Source: Macrolepiota albuminosa (Eukaryota > Basidiomycota > Agaricomycetes > Agaricales > Agaricaceae). From it: a stretch of 64,000 bases of DNA. The notes under the pieces are model-generated. The model was not told where the DNA came from, ran no database searches, and saw only the letters and a list, made by a program, of their open reading frames with translations. This document shows positions 33,930 to 45,370 of the stretch, in pieces. The position numbers were made by a program, and so were the translations under genes. Position 1 is the first letter of the stretch. Each line of letters begins with the position of its first letter. The stretch spans positions 2,133,042 to 2,197,041 of the forward strand of contig JAMWFC010000055.1 of NCBI GenBank assembly GCA_027475525.1, written 5' to 3'.

Positions 33930-34115
33930 TGTAACGGAGTCATCCGTGTTATCATTCGTGTTACAAGCGTCAATGACGCTATAATCGTTTAATAGAGTAT
34001 TACATAAGACAACATCTTGTTTTCACTCTAAGTACTAGTCAAATCCGATACTGCGGTCTGATTTAGCACTTGTGTGATACACACAAGATAGTTCTAACCC
34101 GTAACTCTGGTTACA
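33930..34115 (+). repeat. 3' LTR of gypsy B
   Basis: 186 bp, TGTAACGGAG...GGTTACA, pairs with 11301-11486; followed by CACAG. Confidence 0.95.
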
Positions 34116-34526
34116 CACAGCCATACAGATTCCTGATAAGACCTTGATGGCTGTCAACAAACTCCAGGATCTTTGTGGGCAAAGTTTGCTGATTTTGGAG
34201 AGGGAAAAATTGGCTCATGCTTTTGATAATGTCTGGGACATTGCAGACCACATTATTCAGTGATGCTACCTCCAGATATGACAATACAAAGTTCTATGGC
34301 CCACATTCAGATCATAATATATTTACACATTTTAAAGTTATCTTACCAACTCCTTGTCTAGATGCTGGATAATCCATGCCTCTTCCACTTCAAGACTTGG
34401 TGCAAGATTGCCAAATATGGAAAGTGCTGCAATAAGGCACGATTCAATATAGTCAACAACCTCTTGCAAATTTTCTAGTACAGTAGCTTGGGACATAATA
34501 TTGTGTGGTACAGAGATAGATGCCAT
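34116..34526 (-). pseudogene. KDZ-element second gene, 5' part
   Basis: Starts at the ATG at 34526 (MASISVPHNIMSQ), about 200 bp downstream of the transposase C-terminus. First exon 34526-34347, then a 77-nt intron (34346-34270, GTAAGA...GAG) and a second exon from 34269 (VASLNNVVCNVPDIIK) that runs into the gypsy B insertion at 34116. Removing gypsy B and one duplication continues the same frame (RNLYGCNWWNHIGQEDV) at 11300. The joined coding length is about 610 codons. No recognised domain; mostly helical in appearance. Confidence 0.65.
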
Positions 34527-34734
34527 TGCACTGTTGCTTGTAGAAGCAGATACTGCTATGTATCAGATTTTTGTGCCTTGTAAACAAAAGTGATTTTCAA
34601 CAATTCCATTGCACGTGACTGTTACAAATCTGTTCCAATCTGCTGATGGCAGCAAGCTATAATAATGTTCTGCATCCATCAGTTCAATCCATTTCTGCAT
34701 CTGTCACATTAATCCGTCATTGCATCCACCATTT

Positions 34735-36955
34735 TCACTCTGAATCTCTTGCAGTTTGGGAGGCAATAAAATCAGGAAGCACCTGATTAAATTTATCAAT
34801 TGCCATTGAGGCCAATTCTTGCCACATGGCCACCTTTTTGTGGGCATATGACTGGAGACCTCTTTTCTTCACTGACATACCACACTTCAACCAAATATCT
34901 CCCTGGTTGAAGAAATACCGCACTGTCCACTCCATTTCACTCATGACAAGCTGACATTCCTCTGTCCATCTGTTGCATTGTGCTCTAGCACGTAGATAAT
35001 GAACATGATTAACTAAAGAGATATGTTCACGAACGGATGTAATGATAACGGAAATAGTAACGAGGACTCACATTCAAAAATAGTTGCAGATTCATTTTCT
35101 GTATCAGAATTTGAATGCCATATCCAAGATACCTTGATCCTTGATGAACCAGGAATATTGGAATCTTGTATAGCTGTGCTTGCATTTAAATCTGCTTTCT
35201 GTAGAACCGGATACTTTCTCTGAATGCTGGGGTCCAATCCCAGTCACAGCAGCGTACTGTGGCATTGTGCATAGGCATGAGCCTTCATCAGGATTGAGGC
35301 CTGGATTTTTTGAAGAGATGCGTGAGCTCAAGTTTTCACATTCTTGCTTGGGGTGACCTGGATGATGTGAGAATTTTCTCTGCAATGAATTCCCAAAGAG
35401 CTTGCAGGAGCCTTTCAATTTGAATCAAGCGCAGATTGCGCTCTATCATTGTTAATGGTGAGACATTACCCATGATCATAGATGGAAAGGAGATTTCAAA
35501 ACCTTCTGGAACAACTACATCTATTGGTCCAAGGTTATCTGCCGGCAGTACCAGCAGATCCGCTAGCTGTCCATCTTCCGCCATTTTTATTGTCGTCAAA
35601 GGCTCCGGGAACTTCATTTGGTTCCAGGGAGGCAGTCTGCCTTCCACTAGCAATAAACCTGCTCCTGTCCTGAAAAGCAGCAAGGACATTGAGTCGAACT
35701 CTTAATAGTTCTCTTTTTGCCTTGACCTTTTGCTGATCATCATTGCTTGCATGCCGATTCAAACGGCAAACCTGGTCCTGAATTGCAATGGCGAGCTTCC
35801 AATTAGTGGGATAGGTTGGGCTATCAGTAATACACCTTACTGCTGCTCCTCAATGTCAAGGGCAAGTTGAATCCAGAAGGAATGAATATCTGTCGCTGCA
35901 ACATCTGTTGAGTGGTTTCCACTGTCTGCTGCCATTCGGTCTTCACTTGCACTATTGAAGGTCATTGTATGAGCTTTCAAATTATCCATTGCTTTACGGT
36001 TCCCCTCCTCTCTGAGCCTTTCTGCCTTAGCTATTCCGGCTTCCCAGCTTGTTAGTAAATCCATTGATATTCTGACAGATTGCTTGGTAAAATATTGAAC
36101 GGCTGCATCTCTCATCTCAACAGCAGTCCTGTACTTTTGATTTAGGAATGGAACCATATCAAGCAGCTTCTTCCAGTTTGAGTCACACATGTGATCATCA
36201 AGGATTTCTGCCTGATGTGTCAAGGTAGCCGTATGTGCCATCTGTGAGACTTCATTTAGTGTAGACCAGAGACTTTCAATTATCTCCTCAGCCAAATGAC
36301 TGGCCCCAGGAATGAAGGACGGGGCAAAGCGGAAAAAACAATCCTCCTTATGCCCATGGACATGAAGAAGTCCGTCCTATTGCAAAGTCCATGAGTAGAT
36401 TATCTGGCAGGACTTCTCTGGCCTCAGCAAGCCGTTCAGAAAATTTGACACACCACTGGCATGCTATGTCATATACCAGTAGGAGATGCTGAATCCCATC
36501 CATGTTGGTCGTCTTAACTGCCCGTGTGATGGAAAAGTCTATGTAAACCTGGCCTTCACCACGGGTCAAGTTTGTTACACTATTAGGAGCAAAGCAGCCG
36601 TGCCATGTACATGCCATTGCAACAATACCAGTAATGTTGCATAACTTGTTCATCATCAGAGCCTTTTCAATAGCTTTGAATGTGTTTTCACAAGCTGCTC
36701 TCTGGACAGACAGAGGTCCAGCGGATGGCCAACGGACAGGATTGAATTGATGAGCAGATGGCGGACAGGTAGAGTTAAAGAATGTCACTCACCATTGGCT
36801 GTTCCTTTGCATGCTTGAGATAGTGGATGAGCTCATCCCTCCTGGCCATCATACCACCACCTTCTGAATGCCATACATCATGAGCAGGATTAGAATGTCA
36901 GACATGATCCGCCTTAAAGTTGCCATCTATCATTAAAGAACGATTGAACTTCTAC
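34735..36955 (-). pseudogene. KDZ transposase (5' truncated, frameshifted)
   Basis: Recognised by the KDZ signature series on the minus strand: MIDGNFKADHV (about 36930, first acidic residue), ARRDELIHYLKHAKEQP, GIVAMACTWHGCFAPNSV, LLLVYDIACQW (second Asp), HVHGHKEDCFFRFAPSFIP (about 36350), EEIIESLWSTLNEVS (catalytic Glu, about 36290), LDDHMCDSNWKK, and the C-terminal LNASTAIQDSNIPGSSRIKV and EMEWTVRYF. KDZ transposases are RNase H-fold enzymes that move large fungal DNA transposons. The usual N-terminal region with its Cys cluster is missing: the gene begins where the right inverted arm ends. There is a TGA in ADHV*HSNPAHDVW and a one-base frameshift at about 36363. A 48-150 nt intron starts with GTGAGT at 36792. 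It cannot be active. Confidence 0.85.
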
Positions 36956-36972
36956 TGCTATAGTGTAAATGT

Positions 36973-37092
36973 ATATCAGTCTAATATTCTGTCTGTGGTC
37001 AAAAATCTCAACAGTTTGATGTCAATGCACTAATATCAGTCTAATATTCTGTCTGTGGTCAAAAATCTCAACAGTTTGATGTCAATGCACTA
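36973..37092. repeat. Perfect 60-bp tandem duplication
   Basis: 36973-37032 and 37033-37092 are identical (ATATCAGTCTAATATTCTGT...). It lies right at the point where the transposase gene is cut by the arm. Confidence 0.93.
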
Positions 37093-37164
37093 GTGGGAGT
37101 CAAACCTACCTACTGCAAGATACAAGGAATACCAATTGAGAATATTCCACTACACCACTGACGC
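37087..37164 (-). other. tRNA-like unit R3
   Basis: 78 nt on the minus strand, counterpart of the L2/L3 units, with TGGTGTAGTGG and a GGTTTGACTCC B box. Confidence 0.5.
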
Positions 37165-37245
37165 TTAGTATATACTGCTACTGTGTAAATAAATATCAGT
37201 CTACTATTCTGTGTGTGGTCAAAAATTCTTGAGTTCGATGTCAAT

Positions 37246-37316
37246 GCACTAGCAGGAGTCAAATCCACCTACTGCAAGATACACCAATTGAGAATATTCC
37301 ACTACACTGTGGATGC
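37246..37316 (-). other. tRNA-like unit R2 (7-nt deletion)
   Basis: Shorter (71 nt) version of the same unit; the part between the boxes has lost several bases. B box GGATTTGACTCC. Confidence 0.45.
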
Positions 37317-37519
37317 TTACTGGACACTGCTATAATGTAAATAAATATCAGTCTAATATTGTCAATTCAATACAGATGAACCAGTTGCAGTAAATTCTTG
37401 GATCCGTCCATGTACAGAATACTACTTCAGCGGACCCCTTCCACCATTTGTCAATTTACTACAAGTAAAAATTGATAACACTATCCATTCTAATTCTGTA
37501 CAATCCTGACTTGTAGTAA

Positions 37520-37598
37520 GCGCCTGTGGTACAATGGAATATTGATACATTGATATTTCATATTGTGTGCAAGAGGTGGGTTTGACTCCCACTGGTGC
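37520..37598 (+). other. tRNA-like unit R1
   Basis: 79 nt, GCGCCTGTGGTACAATGG...GTGGGTTTGACTCCCACTGGTGC. T arm perfect; acceptor ends GCGCCTG/CTGGTGC pair at six of seven positions including G-U. Confidence 0.55.
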
Positions 37599-37961
37599 AC
37601 ACTATATAATAGCGGCAGGCTGCTGATGTCCGCTAGCATCATATATTTGATCTGTTCCAAAACTCCAGAGATTTCTGCAGTGGCATAAAGTGGATGACTT
37701 TGCGCATCTGTTTATTCCACTGCACATGACAGTGTCACATGCACTGGAATAATCACATGCACAAATTCCTCCATCCTATACCCGCTTCAATAATTTCTAG
37801 AGTTTTGAATTAATTGTTATTTACTACACAGTATGATAAAGTTGTAATTTTATGGTGTCTTTTTATACTGCTGCATTCCCTTCCACCCTCTGTCAATTTA
37901 CTACAAGTAAAAATTGATAACACTATCCATTCAAATTCTGTACAATACTGACTTTTGTTAA

Positions 37962-38040
37962 GCACCTGTAGTCAAATGGAATATTGATATATTCATATTT
38001 CATATCGTGCACAAGAGGCAGGTTCGACTCTCACTAGTGC
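37962..38040 (+). other. tRNA-like unit R1b
   Basis: Diverged tandem copy of the 37520 unit, 442 bp downstream. B box GGTTCGACTCT close to consensus. Confidence 0.45.
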
Positions 38041-38315
38041 ATATTATATAATAGCAGCAGGCTGGCTGACATCTGCTAGCATCATTAATGTGATCCATTT
38101 AAAATTCCAGAGATTTCTGCAGTGGCATGGATTGGTCATCTTTGAGCATCTGTTCATTCCAGTACATCCCATGTACTGGAATCCTCATGTGCGCAGATTC
38201 CGCCATCCTATACCTGCTTCAGTAATTTCTAGAATTTTGAACGGATCAACTTAATAATGCTAGCAAGTAATGAATGAATATTTTATTAGGGCTTACAGGC
38301 CCTATTAAAATATTT

Positions 38316-38398
38316 GTCACTAGCAGGAGTTGAACCCGCCTTTTGTGCAAAAATATGAAATATCAACCTATTAATATTCCAATGTCACCATTAGACCC
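38316..38398 (-). other. tRNA-like unit R0b
   Basis: Minus-strand unit with TCTAATGGTGACATTGG and a GGGTTCAACTCC B box; the most diverged of the set. Confidence 0.4.
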
Positions 38399-39055
38399 CA
38401 TTAAGGTGGAGTAGTAAAACCCGCTGCTGTACACAGTATTGAATATCAATAAATGAATATTCCACTGAACAACTGGGACTGGTTGCACCGCTGATGTCAG
38501 CTGGGTCACATGCCAACATCCGCTACTGTCTGCTGGCTTGCCAGCAGACAGCAGACACTCATGCACCCACTTCTGCCCTTCCCCCTCTTTCTCCCCCATG
38601 GTATCCTCTCCACTCCCCACACTACCTCACATGCCACCCCCGTCCACCACATGCACCCCGCTTTCCTCCTTACCCCTGACCTGACGTCCAATGTCTGCTA
38701 CATCCACTAGTACACCCACATTCCTCCCCTTCCCCCTTCTCTCTTTCTCCCCACCCCCATCCCTCCTCTGCCACCCCCCATGCTCTCCAAGACGCCACCC
38801 CATGCAGCAGACGCCCACGCACCCCCTTTCCTTCCCTCCCGCCCTGATGCTGGGCAATGCCAGACAATGCCAGACAATGCTGGGGGTTGCCGATGGATAC
38901 CAGCAGATATCCGGTGGATGCTGATGGATGCCAATGGATGCCAGCAGGTCACGATGGCTGCTGACAAACTCCGACGGATGCCAGCTGATGGCAGATGATA
39001 CCAACACCCCTTTCAAGCCACAAAACCTCTTTTGGGAGGTATGCCACCCCCCTTC

Positions 39056-39532
39056 TGTCAGGCGACTAGTCTCCAGACCACGTCCAAACCTATTCCGAGC
39101 TTAGTCTGATGATACGCCTATTCCTAGCAGATCTGACCAGCCACTCGGCCCACCCTTTCCCCTTCCGTCTCTTAGTAGTTAGCCTTAATGAGTCATATGC
39201 ATGGACCTTACTCAGCATTGATTATTGTTAGCCATACTCCATTACATACCGGGGCCTGCTTAGTAAACAGTATTAGTAATAGCACAGCCACTGATGTAGT
39301 ATATATAGGCAGCCTGTGGGATAGAATATCCCCAGGCTGAACAATAGCAGTGTTCTTCCGGCCTATACACTGAACCGACTGTAAGCTCTCTAGCGACGTC
39401 CGACCGCTCAGTTAGCCTTGCTGGTCCCTTGCCTGACTCTCGCCTGCTTCTATGCCTGCTCGACTCTCGCCCGCCACCTGTGCTTGCTAGTCTGTGGAAG
39501 AATTTCCGCAGACATTAAGTGTTGCCCTTACA
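39056..39532 (+). mobile_element. Solo LTR, 477 bp, in KDZ right arm
   Basis: TGTCAGGCGAC...GCCCTTACA, flanked by perfect CCTTC duplications (39051-39055, 39533-39537). The left arm is continuous at this place (near 7080). A TATATATA box at 39300 and a downstream C/T-rich region suggest plus orientation. Confidence 0.88.
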
Positions 39533-39631
39533 CCTTCCACCTCAAAATATCTATACGGAGACCTGCAGGAATGTAGATGGGCGTCCATTCATTGTGTTAT
39601 CTGACCTTTGACTCTATCCATTGGTAACAGA

Positions 39632-39709
39632 CCTGTGGTGCAACGGTTAAATGTGTGCTCCGTTGCTGGAGGCCTGCCCAAGGCTGGGGGTTCGATTCCC
39701 CCCCACAGG
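39632..39709 (+). other. tRNA-like unit (best preserved), KDZ right arm
   Basis: 78 nt. Acceptor CCTGTGG/CCACAGG pairs perfectly, the T arm GGGGG-TTCGATT-CCCCC is canonical, and an extra arm GCCT/AGGC suggests a class II (Ser/Leu-like) origin. The anticodon arm has CTCC/GGAG around a six-base loop, one short of normal, and the D arm pairs badly, so it is likely not a working tRNA. Confidence 0.6.
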
Positions 39710-40013
39710 CATATGATGGGCAAGACAATGTTTCTTTTTCTTTGGTCCAACCAGCCCCTGTGGAGCCACATAGGCCTCTGCAGATGTCCGCTGGTGCCCT
39801 GTGCAGGCCCGGGAGGGCCTGCGTAGGTTTGAGGGGGTTGACATAGGTCTGTGTAGATGTCTGGTGGTGGCTTGTGTAGGCCTGCGTAGGTCTGCAGGGC
39901 CCTTTTGTAGACATATGCTGGCATTGGAAGTGGGAAAAGGAGGGAAGGGGAGGCGTGCAGCCTTAAGTTATTGTGGGGAGGGAAGTGGGGAACTTTGAGG
40001 AGAGTTGATTCAT

Positions 40014-40531
40014 TGTAAGGGCGACCTCTAGACGCTGTGGCTCAGTCACACAGCTGGCAGAGGGAGATCCAAAGTGTATTAGAATATATACTGACAATAT
40101 CAAGGTAGCTACTCACCTGGCAGAGGGAGATCCAAAGAGAACAAGTCTGGGGATTCCCTATGCCAGGTTGGACGCTTCTGGGGCCTCTGAAGTGTGGGAA
40201 ACAACTGTACAGTACAACAAAACCTTAAAAACTCGAAAATTGACTAACCAAACAAGTGTGCAAACAAGGGAGGAAAACTCCGGACTTTAGAAGTCAGAAA
40301 GGCAAACTCCGGCTTATCTAAGCAGCCTGGAGCGGTGCTGAAGGGCCCACACTTGTCTGAGTGATAGCTAAAGAACCAGAGCACCTCAAAGATTGAGAAT
40401 AGTACTAACAGATAGTGTTGAAAAAGTAGTAACAGCAAAATGAGAGAATGATAGAAGAAATAAGGAAGTGAATGAAAGGAGAGTGAAGAAATAAAGAGTG
40501 AAAGAAGAAAGGAATGAGGAGTCCCCTGACA
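40014..40531. mobile_element. Solo LTR, 518 bp, in KDZ right arm
   Basis: TGTAAGGGCG...CCCCTGACA, flanked by perfect TTCAT duplications (40009-40013, 40532-40536). The left arm lacks it (junction near 6590). Its terminal sequences resemble those of the 39056-39532 LTR. Part of a related LTR occurs at 58764-58957. Confidence 0.87.
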
Positions 40532-40846
40532 TTCATGCCATGACGTCCGCCAATGGAGAAGGCTTTTACTCATGAACTGATGCCCGCTGGTGGCTGCTGA
40601 TGCACATTGACGTCCGCTAGTGTCCGCTGGCATCTGCCGGGCCTATGTGTGCATGTGTGCCCACCTTTTATTGATCCACTGGACCGTGTCATACAGCACA
40701 TTGTGATACATCTGCGGCTCTGTATTCTATGGCACTGTGGGCACTGCTCCGCTCCAGTGTAGCCGACTCTGCTGGACACGTATGGTACAGCACAAAGCAA
40801 GCTCCTGTACAACATATGACACGTACTATTGTGATGCCCTACCCTG

Positions 40847-40853
40847 TTTAATC
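40847..40853. repeat. Right target-site duplication of KDZ element
   Basis: TTTAATC, partner of TTCAATC at 6309-6315. Confidence 0.75.
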
Positions 40854-41939
40854 AGGATGGACTTTATAGGTCTGTTTTCTGAGTCAAAGGGCTTTAACTA
40901 CCTCTGGGTAGTGATCTGCAGAATGACCAGTATAGTCCATCTCATTCTGGTGAGAACCACCATGACAGCTTTGGACTTGTTGTGGATCTATCTCAAGGAG
41001 ATAGTACGTCTCCATGGATTGCCAAGTTCGATTGTAAGCGATCGAGATGCTAAGTTCACTTCCAAATGGTGGAAGGAGCTGCACAAACTGCTCAGAGTGG
41101 AGTTGCTCATGTCAACATCGTTTCATCCACAAATAGATGGTCAGACAGAACACACAAATAGAAATATTGCGCAAATATTGTGAGTGTTCATACGTCCTGA
41201 TCAGAAGGACTGGGTAGATAGATGTCCACTTGTTGAATTTGTGATAAACGCAAGCATCTCTGAAACCACAGGGTACTCACCCTTCGAACTCAATAATGGC
41301 TACATGCCATCCATGATTCGTGAACTTTGCACTGATGAAGCTATTCATGTGGGAGTAAAGCAGTTTGCACGCAATGCACTAGGGAACTTGGCAGATGCCC
41401 ATGATGCAATTATAGAATTGTGCATATGGCAGATCAAACATGCAAATAATCACAGACGTGATGATCTGTACATCGAGAAAGGGAACCTAGTGTACCTCTC
41501 AACAAAGAACTTGAACCTGCCAAAAGGCAGGGCGAGTAAGCTGTGTCTGAAGTGGATTGGACTATATAAGGTCCTTGAGGCCAAGCCGAGCACGTCTAAC
41601 TATGTGCTGGAACTACCCCATGCACTGCAAGCATGCAGGATAGTTCCCAAGTTCCATGTGTCGCTGTTGTGACCATACTTGGCCAGTAGTGATGCGCTCT
41701 TTCCTAATTGCGCAACTCTGGAGCCATATGACTTTGGAACTGGTAATGACCAGGAATGGTTTGTAGATGACCTCATAGGTCATATGTGGATGAGGAGAAA
41801 CCTCAAATTTGAGGTGAGGTGGAGCTTAGGTGATGCTACCTGGGAACTGCTAGTGAACTGCAAAGATCTTGCAGCAATGGACAGGTACCTCGAGCTGCAG
41901 GGCGTGAAACGCCCTCAACAGCTAGCAAAACGTGCATAA
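40854..41939 (+). pseudogene. Pol of gypsy A, 3' part (integrase core, chromodomain)
   Basis: Resumes with MDFIGLFSESKGF, the first catalytic Asp of integrase, immediately after the KDZ element. VSDRDAKF (about 41036) and TDGQTE-like DGQTEH (about 41138) follow. A TGA near 41181 and another at 41670 stand where B and C have CGA. The chromodomain region ends with TAA at 41937. Confidence 0.92.
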
Positions 41940-41959
41940 CGCATGTGTGGTGGTGGAAT

Positions 41960-41974
41960 GTGGACGAAGTCCAC
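41960..41974 (+). other. Conserved hairpin after pol, copy A
   Basis: GTGGAC-GAA-GTCCAC, unchanged even in this highly mutated copy, including its internal CpG. Confidence 0.6.
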
Positions 41975-42099
41975 TTTGATAGCTGGTAAATAACTGGGTG
42001 GCTACTAATTGTGGCTGTTTATGCGACTATGATTGCCAGTGAGAGGCCGGGTGGTGTGTATTTGTGGTTGTTTACACCACTGGTGGAGTTGGGAGATTG

Positions 42100-42122
42100 T
42101 TTTTTTTCTCTTCTTTCCTCAG
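42100..42122 (+). promoter_or_regulatory. Candidate 3' splice site upstream of ORF3, copy A
   Basis: T/C-rich tract ending CCTCAG, 33 bp before the ORF3 ATG at 42156. Confidence 0.5.
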
Positions 42123-42155
42123 TCCCAATACACATAGCTGATGTGTCACTTCAAG

Positions 42156-45026
42156 ATGGCCTATTGGGGGCCACAAAAGAGTGACCAGAGCCTGCAAGGC
42201 TCTAGTGGAGGGGAGAGACCCCTGAATATACACATGCAAGATTATCCTACTCAGTACCATTGGCAGCTGCCATATCTGGTGGCAAGCCAGTTTCAGTCAG
42301 CAGGCGTGGCCTATCCAGGCCACGAGGAACTGCTTCCATACCAGATGCCCCTCCACTTGCAAGAAATGGAGGTCGATGACAAAGGGCGCTACGAGCGCCC
42401 GGAGGACAGTATGCGCCATGAGTGCTATTACCAGGAACTGTCATCACACTCGTTTGCATCAAGACTGACGTATGCGGGTGCGGTGATGGGGCTGCCATCA
42501 GTACCATGGGTGCATTGGCCCGTGGTGGAACTGTATGTTGAACCTGTGCCACAAGCACAGGAGTTATTGGTGCCAGATGCACTCCTGAGCAGATTGGAAG
42601 CAGCGGGACAGCCAGTCTCTGCAACTGCATCCTTCCTGCAGGACAGTCTGGCCGTGATGGTGATGGAAGGATTGCTCAATCAGATCAAGCTGATGAAGAG
42701 GCAGCGCATCGTAGTGCTGGAACAGATCGAATGCGCATCTAAGCACAAAGTTTCCACTTTCAAGGAACTGACCGCCAAGATCAAGAGGGCCAAGTATCAG
42801 CCCACTCAAGCGGTCGACCCTCCATGGGCCAGGATGCCACTAGTCATGCAATCTGCACATCCTGAGCAGCCTGTTGAGCCCGTTGCGTCATCATTGCAGT
42901 TACCTGCTCTGGCCCTTCAGGCCTCCTCAGAGTCATTGAGCCCTTGGCAGGGCTGTCTCTGGGTCAGCGGGACCCCGCATCATCTCAGGCTCTACCTATG
43001 GGGCCCAAATCCATCGCTGTAGCACCAAGAGCACCCATTACCATCACTCCTCATGCTGAGCCTGGAGGGAGAACTCTGGCGCAAAATGTGCCTGCCCCTC
43101 CAGTGGCTCAGCCACCATTTGAACCATCTGCCCCAGCCAAGTCAGGGCCTTCACATCAACATCAAGGCCGTAAGCCGCCTCTTGATGCCTCCAAACTGGA
43201 GGTGATAGAGTTTCTGGCTGGCATTCCCACACAGGCCAGGAAAGTTTCGATGTTGTTCTTGTTGCCTGTTACCGTGCCTGCACTGCAGGCACACAATCCT
43301 GTGGTCACCTTGACCCCCGACCCTCACTCTCCAGAGCAATATGACGGTCTGGTGGCAACCTCAAGGAATCCACCCATGCCTGGAAAAGGCAAAGCGCCAG
43401 TTGTCTCCTTATCTGATGAGAGCGACTATGGAGAGTCGAGCTCAGAGCATGAGGAGGAGGCAGAGGAAGGGGAATTGGCAGCGGACCAATTCCAGCGAGT
43501 ATCATGCAATAAGCGCATTGCGAAGAAGAAGGCAAATTGCACCAAGGAGTTGCAGGCTCTGAAATATAGGGCCCAAGATGAGTTTTTGGGGAAGATCCCT
43601 GATGGACTGGGGGTGAAGGTGTGGGGCCTGCTTGACATCAAGCAGATGAACTCATGCTTCCAAGAAGCACTCAGCCACTGCACGTACTATTTGTATTGTT
43701 TGAATGCTGTGCTGTTGGGAGCTGATGCCAATCAGGCAGTGGCTTATGAGTTCTCATCTGGGCACCATGCTGGCCTACCAGCCAGTGTCATCTACAAGTT
43801 CTCCCCTTGCGGCCTCCCCTGCAGTCCATTAGAGCTTGACTGGCTCTTTAAATATTACTCAAACCCACATGCCCCTTGACACGACAGAATTACCGCATAT
43901 CTTCTCATTACAGAGCTCCAGATGTTCACCCAGCAAACAGATGAGTCTCTGCACAACTGAACCATGAGGCTCCTGATGGAGGACCCTCACTACCAAAACC
44001 TTGTCAGCCCAATTCAGGAGGCTGATGACCTAGCGCTCGTTGAGTGCTGACACATTCTGGGGTGCTATTTGCACACAAAAGAAGATGGTACCACCGCACT
44101 GCATGTAATGCGTGCTCAAAATCCAGCCACACCCTTTGACTTGGAACAGCTGGCACAGTACACGCTGATCTTTGGTTGTCCTGTGCTTGAGAACACCTAT
44201 CAGGGCATTGCGGTTGATCACGCATACTGCATGCACTGGCAAACCCTCTTTGGGTTCGCATTATGTTGAGCTCTCTGTGTGAACAGTGCAGCCAAACCCG
44301 GTGTGGTGCAGTGCATGACCCTCATCATGGCCTGCCTGGGTCTTTACCATGAGGCAATCGCCTCATATAATGCCATGTTCCCAGACCAGCCTTGTGAGCC
44401 CCACAGGGCCCCAGCTGGAACTCTGTCCTGTTCATGTGCCAGACGACTTCACACAGAACTTCTCCAATGACGATGCATTATGTGTCTTATTACACAACCG
44501 GATACCGCCTGACTGGGTGGACCACACATATACATATGGTGTGGTCTTCCTGGAACAGCAGTTCCATGCCCCAACGATGTCTATGGACATCTTCAAACAA
44601 ATTGACAACGAGTGCATAGAGCACTTGAACAAATATGGCACCCCTCCCGCAATCCCACAATGGGATGGATGGCGGGAGATGACCGAAGATGACCACTATT
44701 GTCTGATGTTCAAGCATGACAAAGAAAGTCATCTTTCCGAGAACCCTGAGGCCAATGGCCTCTATTATCTCATTGGCATGGACCTGAATTAGGTCAATCT
44801 CCTAAAATGCACAGCAGCGCATGGTATGCTACCCACCATTGCTTCAGCAATTAACGTCGCACTAACTGAGTCAATGGTGGTAGACACGCCTGCAGTCAAG
44901 GGGCCTATAACCCCACTGAGAACAGAATCGGCGCCTCCCCCTCCCATGATTAATGTCACACTGGAGGAGGAGTCAATAGTGACTGAGATGGGTGCAGTTG
45001 CGGGAACATTGTTGGACAGGTCCTAG
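42156..45026 (+). pseudogene. ORF3 of gypsy A
   Basis: Begins MAYWGPQKSDQS. Open to about 42940, then a deletion near 42935 shifts the frame; 42944-43879 and 44349-44792 carry further parts, ending with TAG at 45024. The acidic patch (DESDYGESSSEHEEEAEE, about 43415), the basic stretch and the VWGLLDIKQMNSCF region are recognisable. Several stops replace CGA. Confidence 0.88.
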
Positions 45027-45370
45027 ACCCATATTTTTGTTGTGTAGGTACCTCTGAGTAACCCACTCGAGATGTTCAAGCTGATACGCACCCCAGAGTA
45101 GCGTGTAGATACAGCGGACCCAGAGGAGGGGTCACATTATTTTGTTTTATTCTACATATTCATATTTTTTCACTGCTGGCATCATATGCACATCCGTCTG
45201 ATAAGAGACTGCCCTCTATTGTGTTCAGATGACACACCTACATCGCAAATGACGCTAACGTTTTGCAGCAACGCAAAGCACATGTTATTTTGCTGTTTGC
45301 ACTATTGTGCATCTTTCATTTCACTTCAACTCCCTTCCTAAGACCGAGTATTTGGTCTCATTGGGGGGTA

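Larger units (their letters stand above)
11301..34115 (+). mobile_element. Ty3/gypsy chromovirus copy B (interrupted by copy C)
   Basis: Full-length element with 186-bp LTRs at both ends and a TACAG/CACAG duplication. It is about 11.36 kb when copy C is removed. The LTR pair differs at about 8 of 186 positions by my count, against 4 of 176 in copy C, in line with B being older. Coding blocks are Gag-PR, Pol and ORF3, each with a few stops or single-base indels. Confidence 0.95.
6316..40846. mobile_element. KDZ-family DNA transposon with long inverted arms
   Basis: Bounded by TTCAATC/TTTAATC duplications within gypsy copy A. The ends are inverted repeats of each other (similarity is clear from about 10 bases inside each tip, after a CA start) and extend into arms of about 3 kb. 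Removing gypsy B with C leaves about 11.7 kb, and removing three solo LTRs about 9.8 kb. The interior has, on the minus strand, a KDZ transposase pseudogene and a second gene. KDZ (Kyakuja-Dileera-Zisupton) transposons are known in basidiomycetes. The transposase has lost its N-terminus next to the right arm, so this copy is not autonomous. Confidence 0.88.
36956..40846. repeat. Right inverted arm of KDZ transposon
   Basis: Reverse complement of 6316-9480 with extra copies of subterminal blocks. It has two solo LTRs not present in the left arm. Repeating modules include a 90-bp block ending in TTTTGAA (37720-37805, 38150-38240) and the tRNA-like units. No ORF here is supported as coding. Confidence 0.83.

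Noticed and set aside
39632..39709. A functional tRNA gene
   Set aside because: The D arm does not pair and the anticodon loop is one base short; the inverted partner at 6907 is more decayed. Reported as tRNA-like only.
6316..40846. A TET/JBP or other methylation gene carried by the KDZ element
   Set aside because: I looked for it because of the known association with KDZ elements; the second gene shows no HxD...H dioxygenase-like pattern.
6316..40846. A Starship-type giant element with a tyrosine recombinase captain
   Set aside because: No tyrosine recombinase; the long inverted ends and the KDZ transposase explain the unit.
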